Assembly (NCBI GenBank): GCA_017607445.1
Contig: JAEVHH010000004.1
Location: 4,712,001-4,776,000 of the forward strand
Direction: 5' to 3'
Length of the DNA stretch: 64,000 nt
From: Histoplasma ohiense
Taxonomy: Eukaryota; Ascomycota; Eurotiomycetes; Onygenales; Ajellomycetaceae
The position numbers and the translations under genes are program-made. Of this stretch, positions 1 through 12,150 are shown in pieces; positions within the stretch are counted from its first letter, which is position 1, and each line of letters opens with the position of its first letter. Below the pieces are notes generated by a model, which worked only from the letters and a program-made list of their open reading frames with translations, was not told the DNA's origin and made no database searches.

Positions 1-528
1 TCATATAATAGATCAGTAGTAGCAGATAGAAAAGACAATCTAGTGGCAATTATCTTTTCCAGAATTTTTCCCAGGCAATTCAGCAGAGATATCACTCTAT
101 AAGATTTAGAAATAGTTGGTTTTCTATTGGGTTTTGAAAGAATAACTCCAACAGCATGCCTCCAGCACTTAGAATGATACCCATATTTCAAAAGATTTGA
201 GAACAATTCAAAGAGCTCATCTTTTAGTACTGAATAAAGCTCTTGAATTATTAAATGATTTATAGTATCAGCTTCTGCTGCTGTGACCTTTGAAGATGAA
301 AAAATAGCTGTCTTTAATTCATCTTCAGTTAAGTCAGGCCATTTCCATTTCTTATCATGTTCATATTCATTATCTTCTTGCAAAGAACAAATCTCAGTTG
401 AATTATTTGATGATGGAAATAATATTCTCATAAAAGCTTGACATTTATCTTCAAATGAGCTAGCTATAATTTCCTCATTCTGGAAATTATAAGTTAATGT
501 TGGTAGCTTAGACATTGTTTTTGACTAC
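1..528 (-). mobile_element. TadA-3: LINE reverse-transcriptase fragment
   Basis: On the minus strand this reads as the front half of a Tad1-like reverse transcriptase. It is nearly identical to 53402-53928 (TadA-2) and to the reverse complement of about 27067-27597 (TadA-1). It covers the RT region with the SKSYRVISLLN-type motif but not the YVDD box, which would lie beyond the window edge. The match stops at 528, where GC-rich SINE-like DNA begins; LINE copies are commonly 5'-truncated like this. No intact reading frame is present, so it is a relic. Identity rests on direct comparison with the two longer copies in the window. Confidence 0.88.
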
Positions 529-1032
529 GTGGCTATTCCACGCAGGATGCACCTTAAGCTAGTTACATATTATAACCCCTATAACCAACCGACCACCGCG
601 TCCGTCCTCTCGGGCCGCTTTAACTAGTTCTGGGGTTTCCAGCGGGGGTCCTAGTTAAGCGCCACTGCCCACTCTAGGCATCACCATAGCCCAGAGCTTC
701 CAGTTGCCGATCTCGGCCCATTGCCCCCTTGGCCTACCAACCGGCCGTCGTGGCCTTGCCCCGTGTAAGGGACTAACCATAGGCTTACCCCACCCGATGA
801 TAACCCACTAATAGTGTTAGATGACCACTAGTGGGCCCTGAATAGGGCGCCTACCAGGGTGTCCTGCTTGGCTTGCTACTACCCCTCTGATGAGGCAGCC
901 AATCGGATGGTTTTTAAAATCATTCCCTGTTGTTGGGGTGGCCCCCTAGATGCCGGGGGCCTTGGCAGGTGCTAGTATGTATAAGCACCCTATACTCAAC
1001 CCTCTGTAATCATCGGATCTTGCTTAGATCAG

Positions 1033-1125
1033 CACTAGTGACAGGGGGGCTGCTTGGCACTAATGAGTGTGGCTTCCAGCAGCCACCACCCTCATCACTG
1101 CCAAGCGGCACCCCTGTCAGCACTG
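1033..1125. repeat. Long imperfect inverted repeat (hairpin) in the SINE-like body
   Basis: Arms at about 1033-1072 and 1086-1125 are reverse complements over some 40 nt with roughly eight mismatches. The core GACAGGGG...GCTTGGCA is shared by both arms. In a pol III transcript this would form a strong stem-loop. Confidence 0.7.
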
Positions 1126-1192
1126 CCTCACTAGGCTTGGCCCCTGGTCACGGGGGCCTTCATGGGTAAGAAGTGGCCCAAAATGGGACCTT

Positions 1193-1272
1193 GCCAGCGG
1201 CAGGATTCGAACCTACAGCACATCTAACAGTGCTACCTTGGGTAACAGTCTTACCAACTGCGCCACGCGGGC
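1193..1272 (-). ncRNA. tRNA-like head with pol III A and B boxes
   Basis: The minus strand has a perfect A box (TGGCGCAGTTGG, 1254-1265) and a perfect B box (GGTTCGAATCC, 1203-1213). The ends GCCCGCG and CGCTGGC pair at 6 of 7 positions and a T-arm stem GTAGG/CCTGC closes the B-box loop. The anticodon arm is not canonical: the middle folds into a long stem TGTTACC/GGTAGCA with a three-base loop, so no anticodon can be assigned. This looks like a tRNA-derived pol III promoter rather than a working tRNA gene. Confidence 0.6.
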
Positions 1273-1749
1273 CACAGCTAGTTGAAACAGATGAGCTTAT
1301 TATACTGATTTAATCATTTACATCAGTTGAATTGATTGAGCTGATTGAACTGATTGTATCAATTGTATCATTTGTATCAATTGAACTGGTTGAACTGATT
1401 GTACTGTTTGTACTGATTGAATCAATCAAGTCAATTGTACTGATTGAACTGATTGTACTGTTTGTATTGATTGCATTGATTAAATTTATTGTACTGATTG
1501 AATCAGTTGTATCAGATGTTATGCTATCTGTACCATCTGTATAGACTTGGAACTGCTGTGAGGGGCTGTCAGATGATGTGTGTTCAAATGACTGTGTTAT
1601 CTTATACAGTACTGTGTGTAGAACTGTGTGTGGCTAAGCAGTTCTACAAAGTCTGTAGAGATCAGAGACTCTAGATAGACAACAGCTGTCATCTGATTGT
1701 GTGGCTGTACTGCTGATCTTTTGAGTCAGTGAGAGAAATGTCTCTGTTT
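1273..1749 (-). mobile_element. TadB-2, 3' part (split by TadB-1)
   Basis: This is the continuation of the LINE whose 5' part lies at 8449-14022. It holds the end of ORF2 after its zinc-binding motif and a 3' minisatellite. The 15-mer gagaaatgtctctgt occurs at 1735-1749 and again at 8449-8463, flanking TadB-1, as expected for a target-site duplication. The same region in TadB-1 (2380-2890) aligns along its length. The true 3' tail is missing because the SINE-like unit interrupts at 1272. Confidence 0.75.
1325..1530. repeat. TadB 3' minisatellite (copy in TadB-2)
   Basis: Degenerate short repeats of the type ttgaactgattg/tatcaattg, about 12-15 bp per unit. All frames are open only because the repeat lacks stop codons; it is probably 3' untranslated DNA after the ORF2 C-terminus. 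Confidence 0.75.
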
Positions 1750-2424
1750 GTTTGTTTGTTTGTATTGGTTTAACATCCCGGAGAAAACACGGGCAGCACC
1801 TGTGTTTCAGAAGCCTCCCAAAGGGCATGGAGATGTGCTACACTGAAGAGATTTCTATATACACAGAGAGAAAGAAAACAGAATTCAGATGACAACTCTT
1901 GAGAAGACTCAGCTCATTGAAAAGGGTTTTACTGAGCTGCACATCCACTTCTGATCCAATGTATGATCATTCATAGTGGAGCTATAGTGTGGTTTTCAAG
2001 GGAAACTGCTGCTGCTGTGTCTGGAAGGCTTTACAGTGAATGGAGAGAGATAACTCTCTCAGTTGATTCAAGAACTGTCTGTGCTTCTAACAGCAGAGAA
2101 AAGACAGATGAGATAGACAAAAGAAAAGAGGAAAAGTGAGTGTTCTGAAAAGAAAAATAAAGAAAAAAGTGAAGAAAAGACTGTGCCCTCTGTGGCATCT
2201 TGTAGTCATATGACCCAGCACAAACCCAGAGGGAGAGAGAGGAGAGAGCACTGAAGAAGGTTGTGAGAAGAAAGAAGTGAAGAAAAACAGAGAGAGCAGT
2301 GAGAAGGGAGAAGAAAAGTGCATGCCTGCAGCTGAGAGCATGTCAACTGAGTCAGCATACAGACTGTACTGATTACACCACAGCTAGTTGAAACAGATGA
2401 GCTCATTATGCTGATTTAATCATT

Positions 2425-2650
2425 TGCATCAGTTGAACTGATTGAACTGATTGAATCAATTGTATCAATTGTACCAATTGTACTGTTTGTACTGATTGAA
2501 CTGGTTGAATCAATTGTACTGATTGAATCAGTTGAATCAATTGTATCATTTGTACTGATTGAACTGATCAAGCTGATTGTATCAATTGAATCAATTGTAT
2601 CATTTGTATCAATTGCATTGATTGAATCTATTGTACTGGTTGAATTCATT
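2425..2650. repeat. TadB 3' minisatellite (copy in TadB-1)
   Basis: The same 12-15 bp degenerate repeat family as at 1325-1530, in the same position of the element. It lies downstream of the ORF2 C-terminus in the sense direction. An open frame of 160 codons here is a by-product of the repeat. Confidence 0.75.
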
Positions 2651-2689
2651 GTACCAGATGTTGTGCTATCTGTATCATCTGTATAGGCT

Positions 2690-5600
2690 TGGAACTGCTG
2701 TGAGGGGCTGTCAGATGATGTGTGTTCAAACAGCTGCATTATCTCATACAGTACTATATGTAGAACTGCATGCAGCCAAGCAGCTCTACAAAGTCTGTAG
2801 AGATCAGAGATTCTAGATAGACAACAGCTGTCACTCAGTTGTGTGGCTGTGCTGCTGATCTTTTGAATCAGTGAGAAAAGTGTTTCTGTAAGTGTCAACA
2901 GAGCATCAAATGTTCTGAGCTCTTATTGTGTCCACAGACACAGATGAGCCTTGCATCTGCATGCTGAAAGCATCTGTGGTACCAGGAAAAGTCTCCATGA
3001 GAGGAGCAGAGTGCAAGTCAGTGGTGGAGAACATGTCATAGCATGATGAGCTTCAGAGAGATCTTCATTTGATATTTCACAGTCAATCTGCTGAATCTTC
3101 AGCTCTGATATCAGTCAGAGAGCTTTTCACAGACTCTGCTTCATCACTCTCACTCTGTCTCTTGACTGAGCTGCTTGGTCACTGTGCAGACCCCACTGAC
3201 TGTGGATATGATCTTGAGTTCATAGACTGAAGCTGCAGTAGATGAGATCACTCACTTAGTCAGACAGTCTGCTTTCTCATTGCCCTCTATTCTCATATAC
3301 TCAGAGACTCATTTCAGGCCCATATTATGTTGTCTGAGAAGCTCATGACAGTGGCTGTAGACTCAGTTCAAGAAGACTATCACACTGCTTCATATGTCTC
3401 AGATGACTGAGGTATTGTCAAGGCAGAGTCAGATTCAAAAATTGATGCTGTCATCTGTGACACAGAGTAGAAGCTTCACCACACACTTCAATGCACAGCA
3501 GATGTCAACTGCCTCAGCATCAAAGATATGTGATATAGAGCTCAGTGCAGCTGAGAAGCTGACCAGCTGTTTGTTTCTCTGATAGACTATAAAGTTATAG
3601 TCAATTCATCTGCTGTTGTTAAGAATCTGTTCTGATTCATCTGAGAAAATATATAAATCTGTTGAAGATTGACTTTCTCATCATTTCTTGAATATCTGAG
3701 CAGCACTCTTTTTATCTACACTCTCTGTGGGGTCTGTTCTGCACTTCTCTGAATAGTGTGGGATGACAAGTGTGGATCTATTGACTGCAGACAGCAGCAT
3801 TCTCAATCTCTGGATTTTGATCTTTGAATACTGCTGAGTTTCAGTCTTTCTTTCATATGTGATCATTGAGGGAGCTATTTGTGAAGTCAGTGAGTGTCTC
3901 TCATCCATCATCTGAAGCCTTGTCATGAAATGCATTTTGACCTTCTTCAGAGCTATCATTGCTGATGAGAGCTCAGCATTCTGGTATAGAGTTGTGATGA
4001 ATGTTGTATGAAAAACTGAAAAGATTTCTCTGACTGCTATGATAAGCATTTTCTCAACTGTTCCCACATATCATCTCAGACAGAAGCTGATCTTCCCACT
4101 CCTGCTCATGTGTCTTGCTGACTGTGTGCAGTTGCTGTATCAGGCCTCTGTGCCATAGAGCAGTGAGGGAATTATGCAGATAGTGATCATCTTTCACAGA
4201 GCATCTGCTGAAAGCTCATCTCTGATCTTTTCTAGATTTCAGATGTGCTGAGCCACAGCTCTTGTCTTCTTTGCTCAGACAGAGATATGTGATCTTCAGA
4301 TGAATCTTCTGTCAAAATATACACTCAGTCAGCAAAGTACTGACTTCTGTTCAACTGAGACAGTGACAGAGTGTATGATCAGATTCTCTGACACAACTAC
4401 TGACAGTGCTTCATTGTGTCACTTCTTTGTGAGATGAATCATCTCAAGTTTCTCTGATGCAAAGATCATCTTGTTTGTCTCCCCTCATCTCAGAATACTC
4501 TGTATATCATGACTGAGAAGAGTAGCATTGCTGTCAAGTGAGTGTATAGCTTATCAAGTATTCAGATCATCTGCATAGTCAAAGCACAATTTCAGATTCT
4601 GCCACAGCAGCTCTGTCAGATACAGAAGAAACAGTATTGATGACAGAGAAGATCTCTATAATATATCACATTGCATCTGATGTGCTGCTGTGATAATCCT
4701 CTTCAGCTGAATCTGAGCTCTGTGTTCAGTGAGAAAGCTGTCAATAAGTTGTAGCAGCTTACACAGTCATCTCTGTTGTATCATCTGCTGAAGCAGTCAT
4801 CTGCACAGCACAGCATCAAAGACACTCTGTACATTCATTGTAATCATAGATACCTTCTTGTTTTGTGTGAAGACTGCCTTCATCTCATGAGTGAAAGCAG
4901 CTATCAGATTCATTGCCAATCATCTGAGCAGCATCCCTCCATGCTGCAAGCTGACTACATCATGAATGAGTGCCATGTACATCAGTCATCTTGCAACAAT
5001 GCATTCCAGCCTTTTGAAGATTACTGAGAGAAGAGTAATGAGTCTTCAGAAGCAGACTGAGCTTCTGTCTTTCTTATCTATTTTGAGTATCATTGCCATC
5101 TCTGCCAGCTTTCAGATTTGTGGAAAGTGGCAGAGCTGAAGACAGCAGTTGTATAGCTGCTGTACAAAGAGAGACACATACTGTCAGCATGTCTTGAGCA
5201 GCTGCACTGTGATTTCATCTGTGTCTGAAGAGATACTCTGTACTTCAATGATGTTGTACTCTATCTTCTCCATCTCAATCTGAGAATTTCAGAGCAGGTT
5301 TTTCATGCTGCTTCAGTGCTCATCATTCAATGAGTTGTATTTCAGATCATTGACTGAGTTGTATTGCTTCAGAATGATTCACTGAAGTGTCTCAGCTTTG
5401 ACAGCTGTCTCTTCTATGATCTGATTCTCAATCATCAGAGGGGGTGCTCTGAGGTTGAGTTTCAGCTCATGTCATACTATCATCTGATACAGATCTCTGC
5501 CATTTCTGATCTTATTGATCATCTGTCTTCAGTATGCACACTTGGCCTTGCACACTGTGTCCTTGAATTGATGCTTCATGATCTCTGTCTGATGAGTGGT

Positions 5601-6600
5601 GAGCTCTTAATGCACTCTTCAGCAGTCTGCTGTTCATCAGAGAGTTGTAGTCTGCTCTTGTTACACTGATTTACTGACTGTCTGAGCTGCAGTCAGGAGA
5701 TTCTGAATGAAGTATCAGATCAGATCATCAAGCTGTGCTGCATTCTCAACTCTATCTGAGTAAGATATATTCACTATAAGATCTTTGACAAGATCTGCAA
5801 AGAGCTTCAGTTAGAAGTCTGTGATCTTGATCTGAGCTCTGCTCTGCTGTGTCTGAGGTGTTGTCAGCAGTATAGTAATCATAGACTAATGATCTGAGCC
5901 ACAGTGTAAATCTCAGTGCACTGAAGTGAAAGCAAAAATCATATTGAAGAAGATGAGATCAATCATATAGTCTGCTGTATGAGTTGAAATATCTATCTCT
6001 TTCACAAAGTCCATTCTGTGTTCACTGACTCACTGAACAAGCTCCCCTTCTTGGTGCAGATTCACTGTCTCTGGTTCAAAGACATCATGTTGTACATTGA
6101 AATCCCCATCTACTAGACAGTGGGCTGATGAGCTTAAATTGATCAGATAGTCCATGACTGTGTCTGTCTCAGACTATCTGTACACATTGAGAATGTGGCA
6201 GTCATTGACACTGACTCACAGTAGATCTCTGTTTTGCACAGATCAATGTTACTGTGCTCTTATCTTTGAATTCTTGTATATATATGTCATGACTCAGAGC
6301 CTCTTCTCCTCTCACTGCTTCAGATTAGTGTCATTTCAGTGGTCTATGAGTGCAAAGCACTCATATGCTGAGTGATTAGAAGTCTTGATGTCAGAGTGTG
6401 TGTAAGACTTCTGTATACAGATCACTTCACAACTCTGCTTGAAAGCAAGCTGTAGAGCTGCTGTATGACAGAGAGCTGCTCTGACTGTATTTGTTCAAAA
6501 GATCTGCAGAGAGTGATTTTCCTGCTGATTGTTTCTACAGCACTAGTCATGTCACTGATGTTGATGTTCTAGTATAAGAAGTCATTTGATGAGCTGCTGT
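2690..6600 (-). pseudogene. TadB-1 ORF2 (endonuclease-RT-RNase H) remnant
   Basis: Reading the minus strand across stops gives the order of a Tad1 polyprotein. The AP-like endonuclease shows the GDFN motif near 6060 and an SDH-type motif near 5900. The RT keeps FDYADD at 4566-4583. Post-RT sequence at 3681-4067 is open for 128 codons. RNase H gives an IEGNEKAD motif near 3270, and the C-terminal zinc motif CVCG...EHLMLC lies near 2930. The last conserved block (DFVELLG...QFY) ends near 2760. Exact ends are approximate because start and stop codons are eroded. Many stops make it non-functional. Confidence 0.78.
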
Positions 6601-6778
6601 CAAAGTTCATCTGCAGAATGAGATTGAAGAGTTTCAGATCTGTTGTCTGCATGTTGAGACTAGACTGCTCTTTGACTGCTTGACTATACTGCTGCTCTGC
6701 TGTGCAGACTGAGCATTGTCTGATGCAGATCATCTGTCAGATGATGTTCTCTTCACTGATGAAGCTCTGAGTAGCTGC

Positions 6779-8302
6779 TCACTTGTGGGGTGCTAGCTCA
6801 GTGAGCTGTGTTGACTGAGTTGATTGAGTGGATGATGTAGATATCATCACTGCAATCATTGATGCTGGCTGTGCTGATGATGATTGCCACTTCTGAGCAT
6901 CTCTGTGACATCTGTCATCAAGATGGTGGACAGCTGCTAGCTTCTTTTGAGTTAGATGTCTGAAGACATCATTCACACATCTGAGCACAGCAGAGCAGTG
7001 CTGATGCTCAGCTGAGTAGAATTGACAGCAGTTGACACACCATGGTGCTCTCTTGCACTCCACATCTGTTGGCCTCTTATGCTGACTTGTGGGCTCACTG
7101 CAGTTGGAGCATCTCATCAGTTGCACACACTTTGATAGATGGCAGTACCTCTGACATTCTGGGTCATGTCTCACTGTCAGTGGCTTTTTCTCAATGAGTC
7201 TGACCCTCTCACTGACATTGAAGAGTGAGAAGCCTTTCATCAGAGTGAGAAAGAAGACAATTCATGTAATCTTCTCTGTCTTGAGATTCACTCCATGTTG
7301 CAAGAGTTGACAGCTCACTGATTTTATCTTTGTCTGAGTCAGAATCTCTTTCTCAATCATCTTGTTTGTGGAGATTCTTGTCTCTTCTCAGTTCTGAACA
7401 AATTCCAAGACTTCTGAGACAGCATAATTGTACCACCACTCTGATAGCTGGATCTCTGTGGCATCAAGAACTTCACAGAGAGTAGCCACTGTCTTCTCAG
7501 TGATCAGAGCATTATATATACCTCTGTTGCTTGATGTGATTGCTCAATCTGTTCTGATGAGCTTCATCTTCAGCACATTAGCCACATCCCCCACTCTCTG
7601 AATGTTTGCAACAATCATCTGCTGCACAGCATATGGCTGCAGCTGGGCAATCCATTTCTCTGACTGAAGAATGATGAAAACTCATGAGTTCTTCTGCTGC
7701 TTTGTGCTCTCTGTGAAGCTTCTTGACTGACTGATGTTCTTGAGCTGCAGGCTGGCTCCACTAGCTCTGTCAGCTGAGAAAGCTGCAGTCTTGACAGAGA
7801 TAGCTTCAGAGAGAACAGAATTTTTCCTCTTCTGTGTGATATCTGCTCAGATAGTCAGCTTTCTCACAGTTGTCTTTGCTGAATTTAACTGTGAGTGAGT
7901 GTCTGAGACAGCACTCTCTCTCAGAGTTGATGCTGCACTCAGATCTGCTGTCATATATGCAATGAATCTTTCACAGAAGACTCAGACAAAGTTCTGACTG
8001 ACTGACTGCTTCTTCTTCTCAACCCAGCTGTTCAGAGTCTTTGCCAATCTGATAAGAGTCTTCTGCTGCAGATTCTGTTGCTGTTGAGTCTTCTCAAACT
8101 GCTTCTATAGCTGAGAGATGACTGTGGAAATACTGTCACTGACTTCTTTGAGAACTGAAGAAGACATTGTAACAGTCTTTCTCTGTCTTTTGTCAGTCTT
8201 TTCAGTAACAAAATTGATCAGTGACTCCAGCTCCAGTGATCTGATGTAGGCTGTGTCAATGTTCTTGAGTGGATGGGAGGGCATTGAGGGCTCCATGACC
8301 AC
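6779..8302 (-). pseudogene. TadB-1 ORF1 (gag-like, zinc knuckle) remnant
   Basis: ORF1 of Tad1-type LINEs encodes an RNA-binding protein that packages the element RNA. The N-terminus starts with ATG at 8302 (MVMEPSMPSHPLKN) and runs open for 65 codons before the first stop. The C-terminal piece (6779-7240, 153 codons open) keeps a run of Cys/His clusters such as CVQLMRCSNCSE and CVNCCQFYSAEHQHC, the remains of CCHC knuckles. The segment between is broken by stops. The same protein recurs in TadB-2 (12458-13876) and in fragments at 36-37 kb, which confirms the frame. Confidence 0.75.
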
Positions 8303-8463
8303 TCAACCTGTGCAGTACACACATGTAGAGTAATCACAGAGGGTGTGCAATGATGTTGAATGGGTTGAAGGGTTAAAATTATACAAAAAACAGTTAGAAA
8401 ATGGAAAAATTCAAATGTACCTCTACATTCATGAGTAGTTGTAAGGATGAGAAATGTCTCTGT

Positions 8464-11400
8464 GAGTATCAACAGAGCATCAAATGTTCTGAGTTTTTAT
8501 TGTATTCACAGACACAGATGAGTCTCACATCTGCATGCTGAAAGCATCTGTGATATCAGAAGAAGTTTTCATGAAAGAAGTGAAGTGTAAGTCAGCAGTG
8601 AAGAGCATGCTGTGACATACTGAGCTCTGAAGAGATTTTTATTTAATATTTCACAGTTGATCTGCTGAATCTTCAGCTCTGATATCAGTCAGAGAGTTTT
8701 TCACAGACTCTGCTTCATCACTCTTACTCTGTCTTTTGACTGAGCTGCTTGACTACTGTGCAGATCTCACTGACTATGAGCATGATCTTGAGTTTATAGA
8801 CTGAGACTACAGTAGATGAGGCCATCTGCTTAGTCAGATAATCTGCTTTCTCATTACTCTCTATTCTCATATACTCAGAGGCTCATTTCAGACTCATATT
8901 ATGTTGTCTGAGGAGCTCATGACAGTGACTGTAGACTCAGTTCAAAAAGACTGTCACACTGTCTTATATACTTCAAATAACTGAGATGTTGTTAAGATAG
9001 AGTCAGATCTGAGAACTGATGCTGTCATCTGTGACACAGAGTAGAAGCTTCATCATACACTCTAATACACAGCAGATGTCAACTGTTTCAGTGTTGAAAA
9101 TATATGATATAGAACTCAGTGCAGCTGAGAAGCTGATCAGCTCTCTGTTTCTCTGATAGACTATAAAGTCATAGCTCACTCATCTGCTGTTGTCAAGAAT
9201 CTGTTCTGATTCATCTGAGAAAACATATAGATCTGTTGAAGATTGACTTCTTCATTATTTTTTAAATGTTTAAACAGTATTTTTTTTATCTACATTCTCT
9301 GTGAGATCTGTTCCACACTTTTTTGAGTAGTGTGGAATGATAAGTGTGGATTTATTGACTGCAGACAGCAGTGTCTTCAACCTCTGAATTTTGATCTTTG
9401 AATACTGTCAGATTTCAGCTCCTCTTCCATGTGTGATCATTGAGAAAGCTATTTATGAAATCAGTGAATGTCTTTCATTCATCATCTGAAGCCTTGTTAT
9501 GAAACATATTTTGATCTTCTTCAGAGCTATCATTACTGATGAAAGCTCAGCATTTCAGTATAGAGTTGTGATGAGTGTTGTATGAAAAACTGAAAGAACT
9601 TCTCTGACTGCTATGATAAGCATCTTCTTGACTGTTTTTACATATTATTTCAAACAGAAGCTGATTTTCTCACTTCTGTCTGTGTGTCTTACTGACTGCA
9701 TGCAACTGCTGTATCAGATCTCTGTGTTATAGAGCAGTGAGAAAATTATGCAGATAGTGATTATCTTTCACAGAGCATCTACTGAAAGCTCATCTCTGAT
9801 CTTTTCTAAGCTTTGAATATACTGAGTCACAGCTCTTGTCTTCTTTGCTCAGACAGAGATGTATAGTCTTCAGATGAGTCTTCTGTCAAAGTATATATTC
9901 AATCAGTGAAGTGCTGACTTCTATTTAGCTGAGATAGTGACAGAGTGTATGATCAGATTCTCTGACACAATCACTGACAGTGCTTCATTGTGTTGCTTTT
10001 TTATGAGATGAATCATCTCAAATTTCTCTGATGCAAAGATCATCTTGTTTGTCTTCTCTCATCTCAGAATACTCTGTATATCATGACTGAGAAGAATAGC
10101 ATTACTGTCAAGTGAGTGTATAATTCATCAAATATTCAGATCATCTGCATAGTCAAAGCACAATTTCAGATTCTGTCACAGCAGCTCTGTCAGATACAGA
10201 AGAAATAGTATTGATAACAGAGAAAACTTCTGTGATATATCACATTGCATCTGATATACTGCTGTGATGATTCTCTTCAGCTGAATCTGAGTTCTGTATT
10301 TGATGAGAAAGCTGTCAATGAGTTGTAGCAGTTTGTACAGTCATCTCTGTTGTATCATCTGCTGAAGCAGTCATCTGCACAGTATAGCATCAAAGACATT
10401 CTGCACATTCATTGTGATTATAGATATCTTCTTGTTTTGTGTGAAGATTATCTTCATTTCATGAATGAAAGCAGCTATCAGATTCATTGCTGATCATCTG
10501 AGCAGTGCTTCTTCATGCTGTGAACTGACTACATCATGAATGAGTGCTGTGTACATCAGTTATCTTGCAACAATGTGTTTCAGCTTTTTGAAGATTACTG
10601 AGAGAAGAGCAATGAATTTTCAGAAGCAGACTGAGCTTCTATTTCTCTTACTCATCTTGAGTATCATTGCCATTTCTGCCAGCTTTCAGATTTGTGAGAA
10701 GTGGCAGAGTCAGAGGCAGCAGTTGTATAACTGCTGTACAAAGAGAGATATATACTATCAGTATATCTTGAGCAGCTGCACTGTGATTTCATTTATATCT
10801 GAAGAGATACTCTGTACTTTAATGATATTGTGCTCTATCTTCTTCATCTCAACTCAGAGATCTCAGAGCAGATTTCTCATGCTGTTTCAGTACTCATTAT
10901 TCAATGAGTTGTATTTCAGATCATCAGCTGAGTTGTATTGCTTCAGAATGATTTGTTGAAATATCTCAGCTTTGACAGCTGTCTCTTCTATGATCTGATT
11001 CTCAATCATCAAAGAAAGTGCTCTGAGATTGAGTTTCAGCTCATATCATGCTATCATTTGATACAGATGTCTATCATCTCTGACTTTATTAATCATCTAT
11101 CTTCAGTATACATACTTGATCTTGCACACTGTGTTCTTGAACTGATGCTTTGTGATCTCTGTCTGATGAATGATGAGCTCTCAATGTGCTCTTCAGCAGT
11201 CTGCTGTTCATCAGAGAACTGTAATCTACTCTTGTTGCACTGATTTACTGACTGTCTGAGCTGCAGTCAGAAGATTCTGAATGAAGTGTTGAATCAGATT
11301 ATCAAACTGTGCTGCATTCTCAACTCTATCTGAATAAGATATGTTCATCATGAGATCTCTGATAAGATCTGTAAAGAGCTTCAGCTGAGAGTCTGTGATT

Positions 11401-12150
11401 TTGATCTGAACTCTGCTCTGTTGTGTCTGAGATGTTGTTGACAGTATAGTAATCATAGACTGATGATCTGAGCTGCAGTGTAAATCTTGATGCACTGAAG
11501 TGGAAGTAAAAATTATATTGAAGAAGATGAGATCAATCACATAATTTGCTGTATGAATTGAAATATCTATCTCTTTCACAAAGTTTATTCTGTGTTCACT
11601 GATTCACTGAACAAGCTCCTCTTCTTGGTGCAGATTCACTGCCTCTGATTCAAAGATATCATGTTGTACATTGAAGTCCTCATCTACTAGACAGCAGGCT
11701 GATGAGCTCAAATTAATCAGATAATTCATGACTGTGTCTGTCTCAGACTGTCTGTACATATTGAGAATGTGGCAGTCATTGACACTGACTCACAGCAGAT
11801 CTCTGTTTTGCACAAATTGATGTTACTGTGCTCTTATCTTTGAATTCTTGTATATATATGTCATGATTCAGAGCCTCTTCTTCTCTCACTGCTTCAGATT
11901 AGTGTCATTCCAGCAGTCTATAAATACAAAACACTTATATACTGAGTGATTAGAAGTCTTGATGTCAGAATGTGTGTAAGACTTCTATATACAGATCACT
12001 TCACAGCTCTGCTTGAAAGCAAGCTGTAGAGCTGCTGTGTGACAGAGAACTACTCTGATTGTATTTATTCAAAAGATCTGCAGAGAGTGATTTTTCTGTT
12101 GATTGTTTCTGCAGCATCAGTTATATTGCTGATGTTGATGTTCTAGTATA
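8464..12150 (-). pseudogene. TadB-2 ORF2 remnant (endonuclease-RT-RNase H)
   Basis: Degenerate ORF2, co-linear with that of TadB-1. The endonuclease C-terminus is at 11226-11579, the RT catalytic FDYADD is preserved at 10140-10157, RNase H lies near 8830, and the zinc motif is next to the insertion site of TadB-1. Its last 3' portion lies at 1273-1749. Many in-frame TGA and TAA codons. Limits are approximate. Confidence 0.72.

Larger units (their letters stand above)
529..1272 (-). mobile_element. GC-rich tRNA-derived SINE-like unit
   Basis: About 740 bp of GC-rich DNA with many CpGs lies between two CpG-poor LINE pieces. Its minus-strand 5' end (1193-1272) folds like a tRNA and carries RNA polymerase III A and B boxes; the body contains a long imperfect hairpin (1033-1125). 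At the far end, 529-543 is a short perfect stem (CGTGG/CCACG). No coding frame looks real. The right junction falls inside TadB-2 sequence, judged by comparison with the uninterrupted equivalent near 2378. A convincing target-site duplication was not found; the shared octamer agctagtt at 553-560 and 1277-1284 is too short to rely on. It could be a long SINE or another pol III-transcribed repeat. Confidence 0.55.
1750..8448 (-). mobile_element. TadB-1: complete but mutated Tad1-like LINE
   Basis: A 6.7-kb non-LTR element on the minus strand. Its sense order is: 5' end at 8448, ORF1 (from 8302), ORF2 (endonuclease, RT, RNase H, zinc motif), 3' minisatellite, and a tail of repeated ACAA at about 1750-1765 preceded by a CCCGTGTTTTCTCCGGG hairpin. 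It is flanked by the duplication gagaaatgtctctgt (1735-1749, 8449-8463) and sits inside another copy of itself (TadB-2). Stops are frequent, mainly TGA, consistent with C-to-T changes at CGA and TGG codons. It is not functional. Confidence 0.85.

Noticed and set aside
1193..1272. Functional tRNA gene
   Set aside because: A and B boxes are perfect, but the anticodon arm does not fold canonically and the sequence runs into a repeat body.
553..1284. agctagtt octamer pair as duplication around the SINE-like unit
   Set aside because: The sequence beyond the left copy is not the continuation of TadB, so it is not a true flanking duplication.
2416..2898. 160-codon minus frame rich in Ser/Thr/Ile/Asp repeats
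   Set aside because: Produced by the stop-free minisatellite; the ORF2 C-terminus runs in a different frame here.
5364..5669. 101-codon plus frame, also at 10938-11243
   Set aside because: Antisense shadow of TadB ORF2; stop-poor only because both copies share sequence. The sense strand has the endonuclease/RT motifs.
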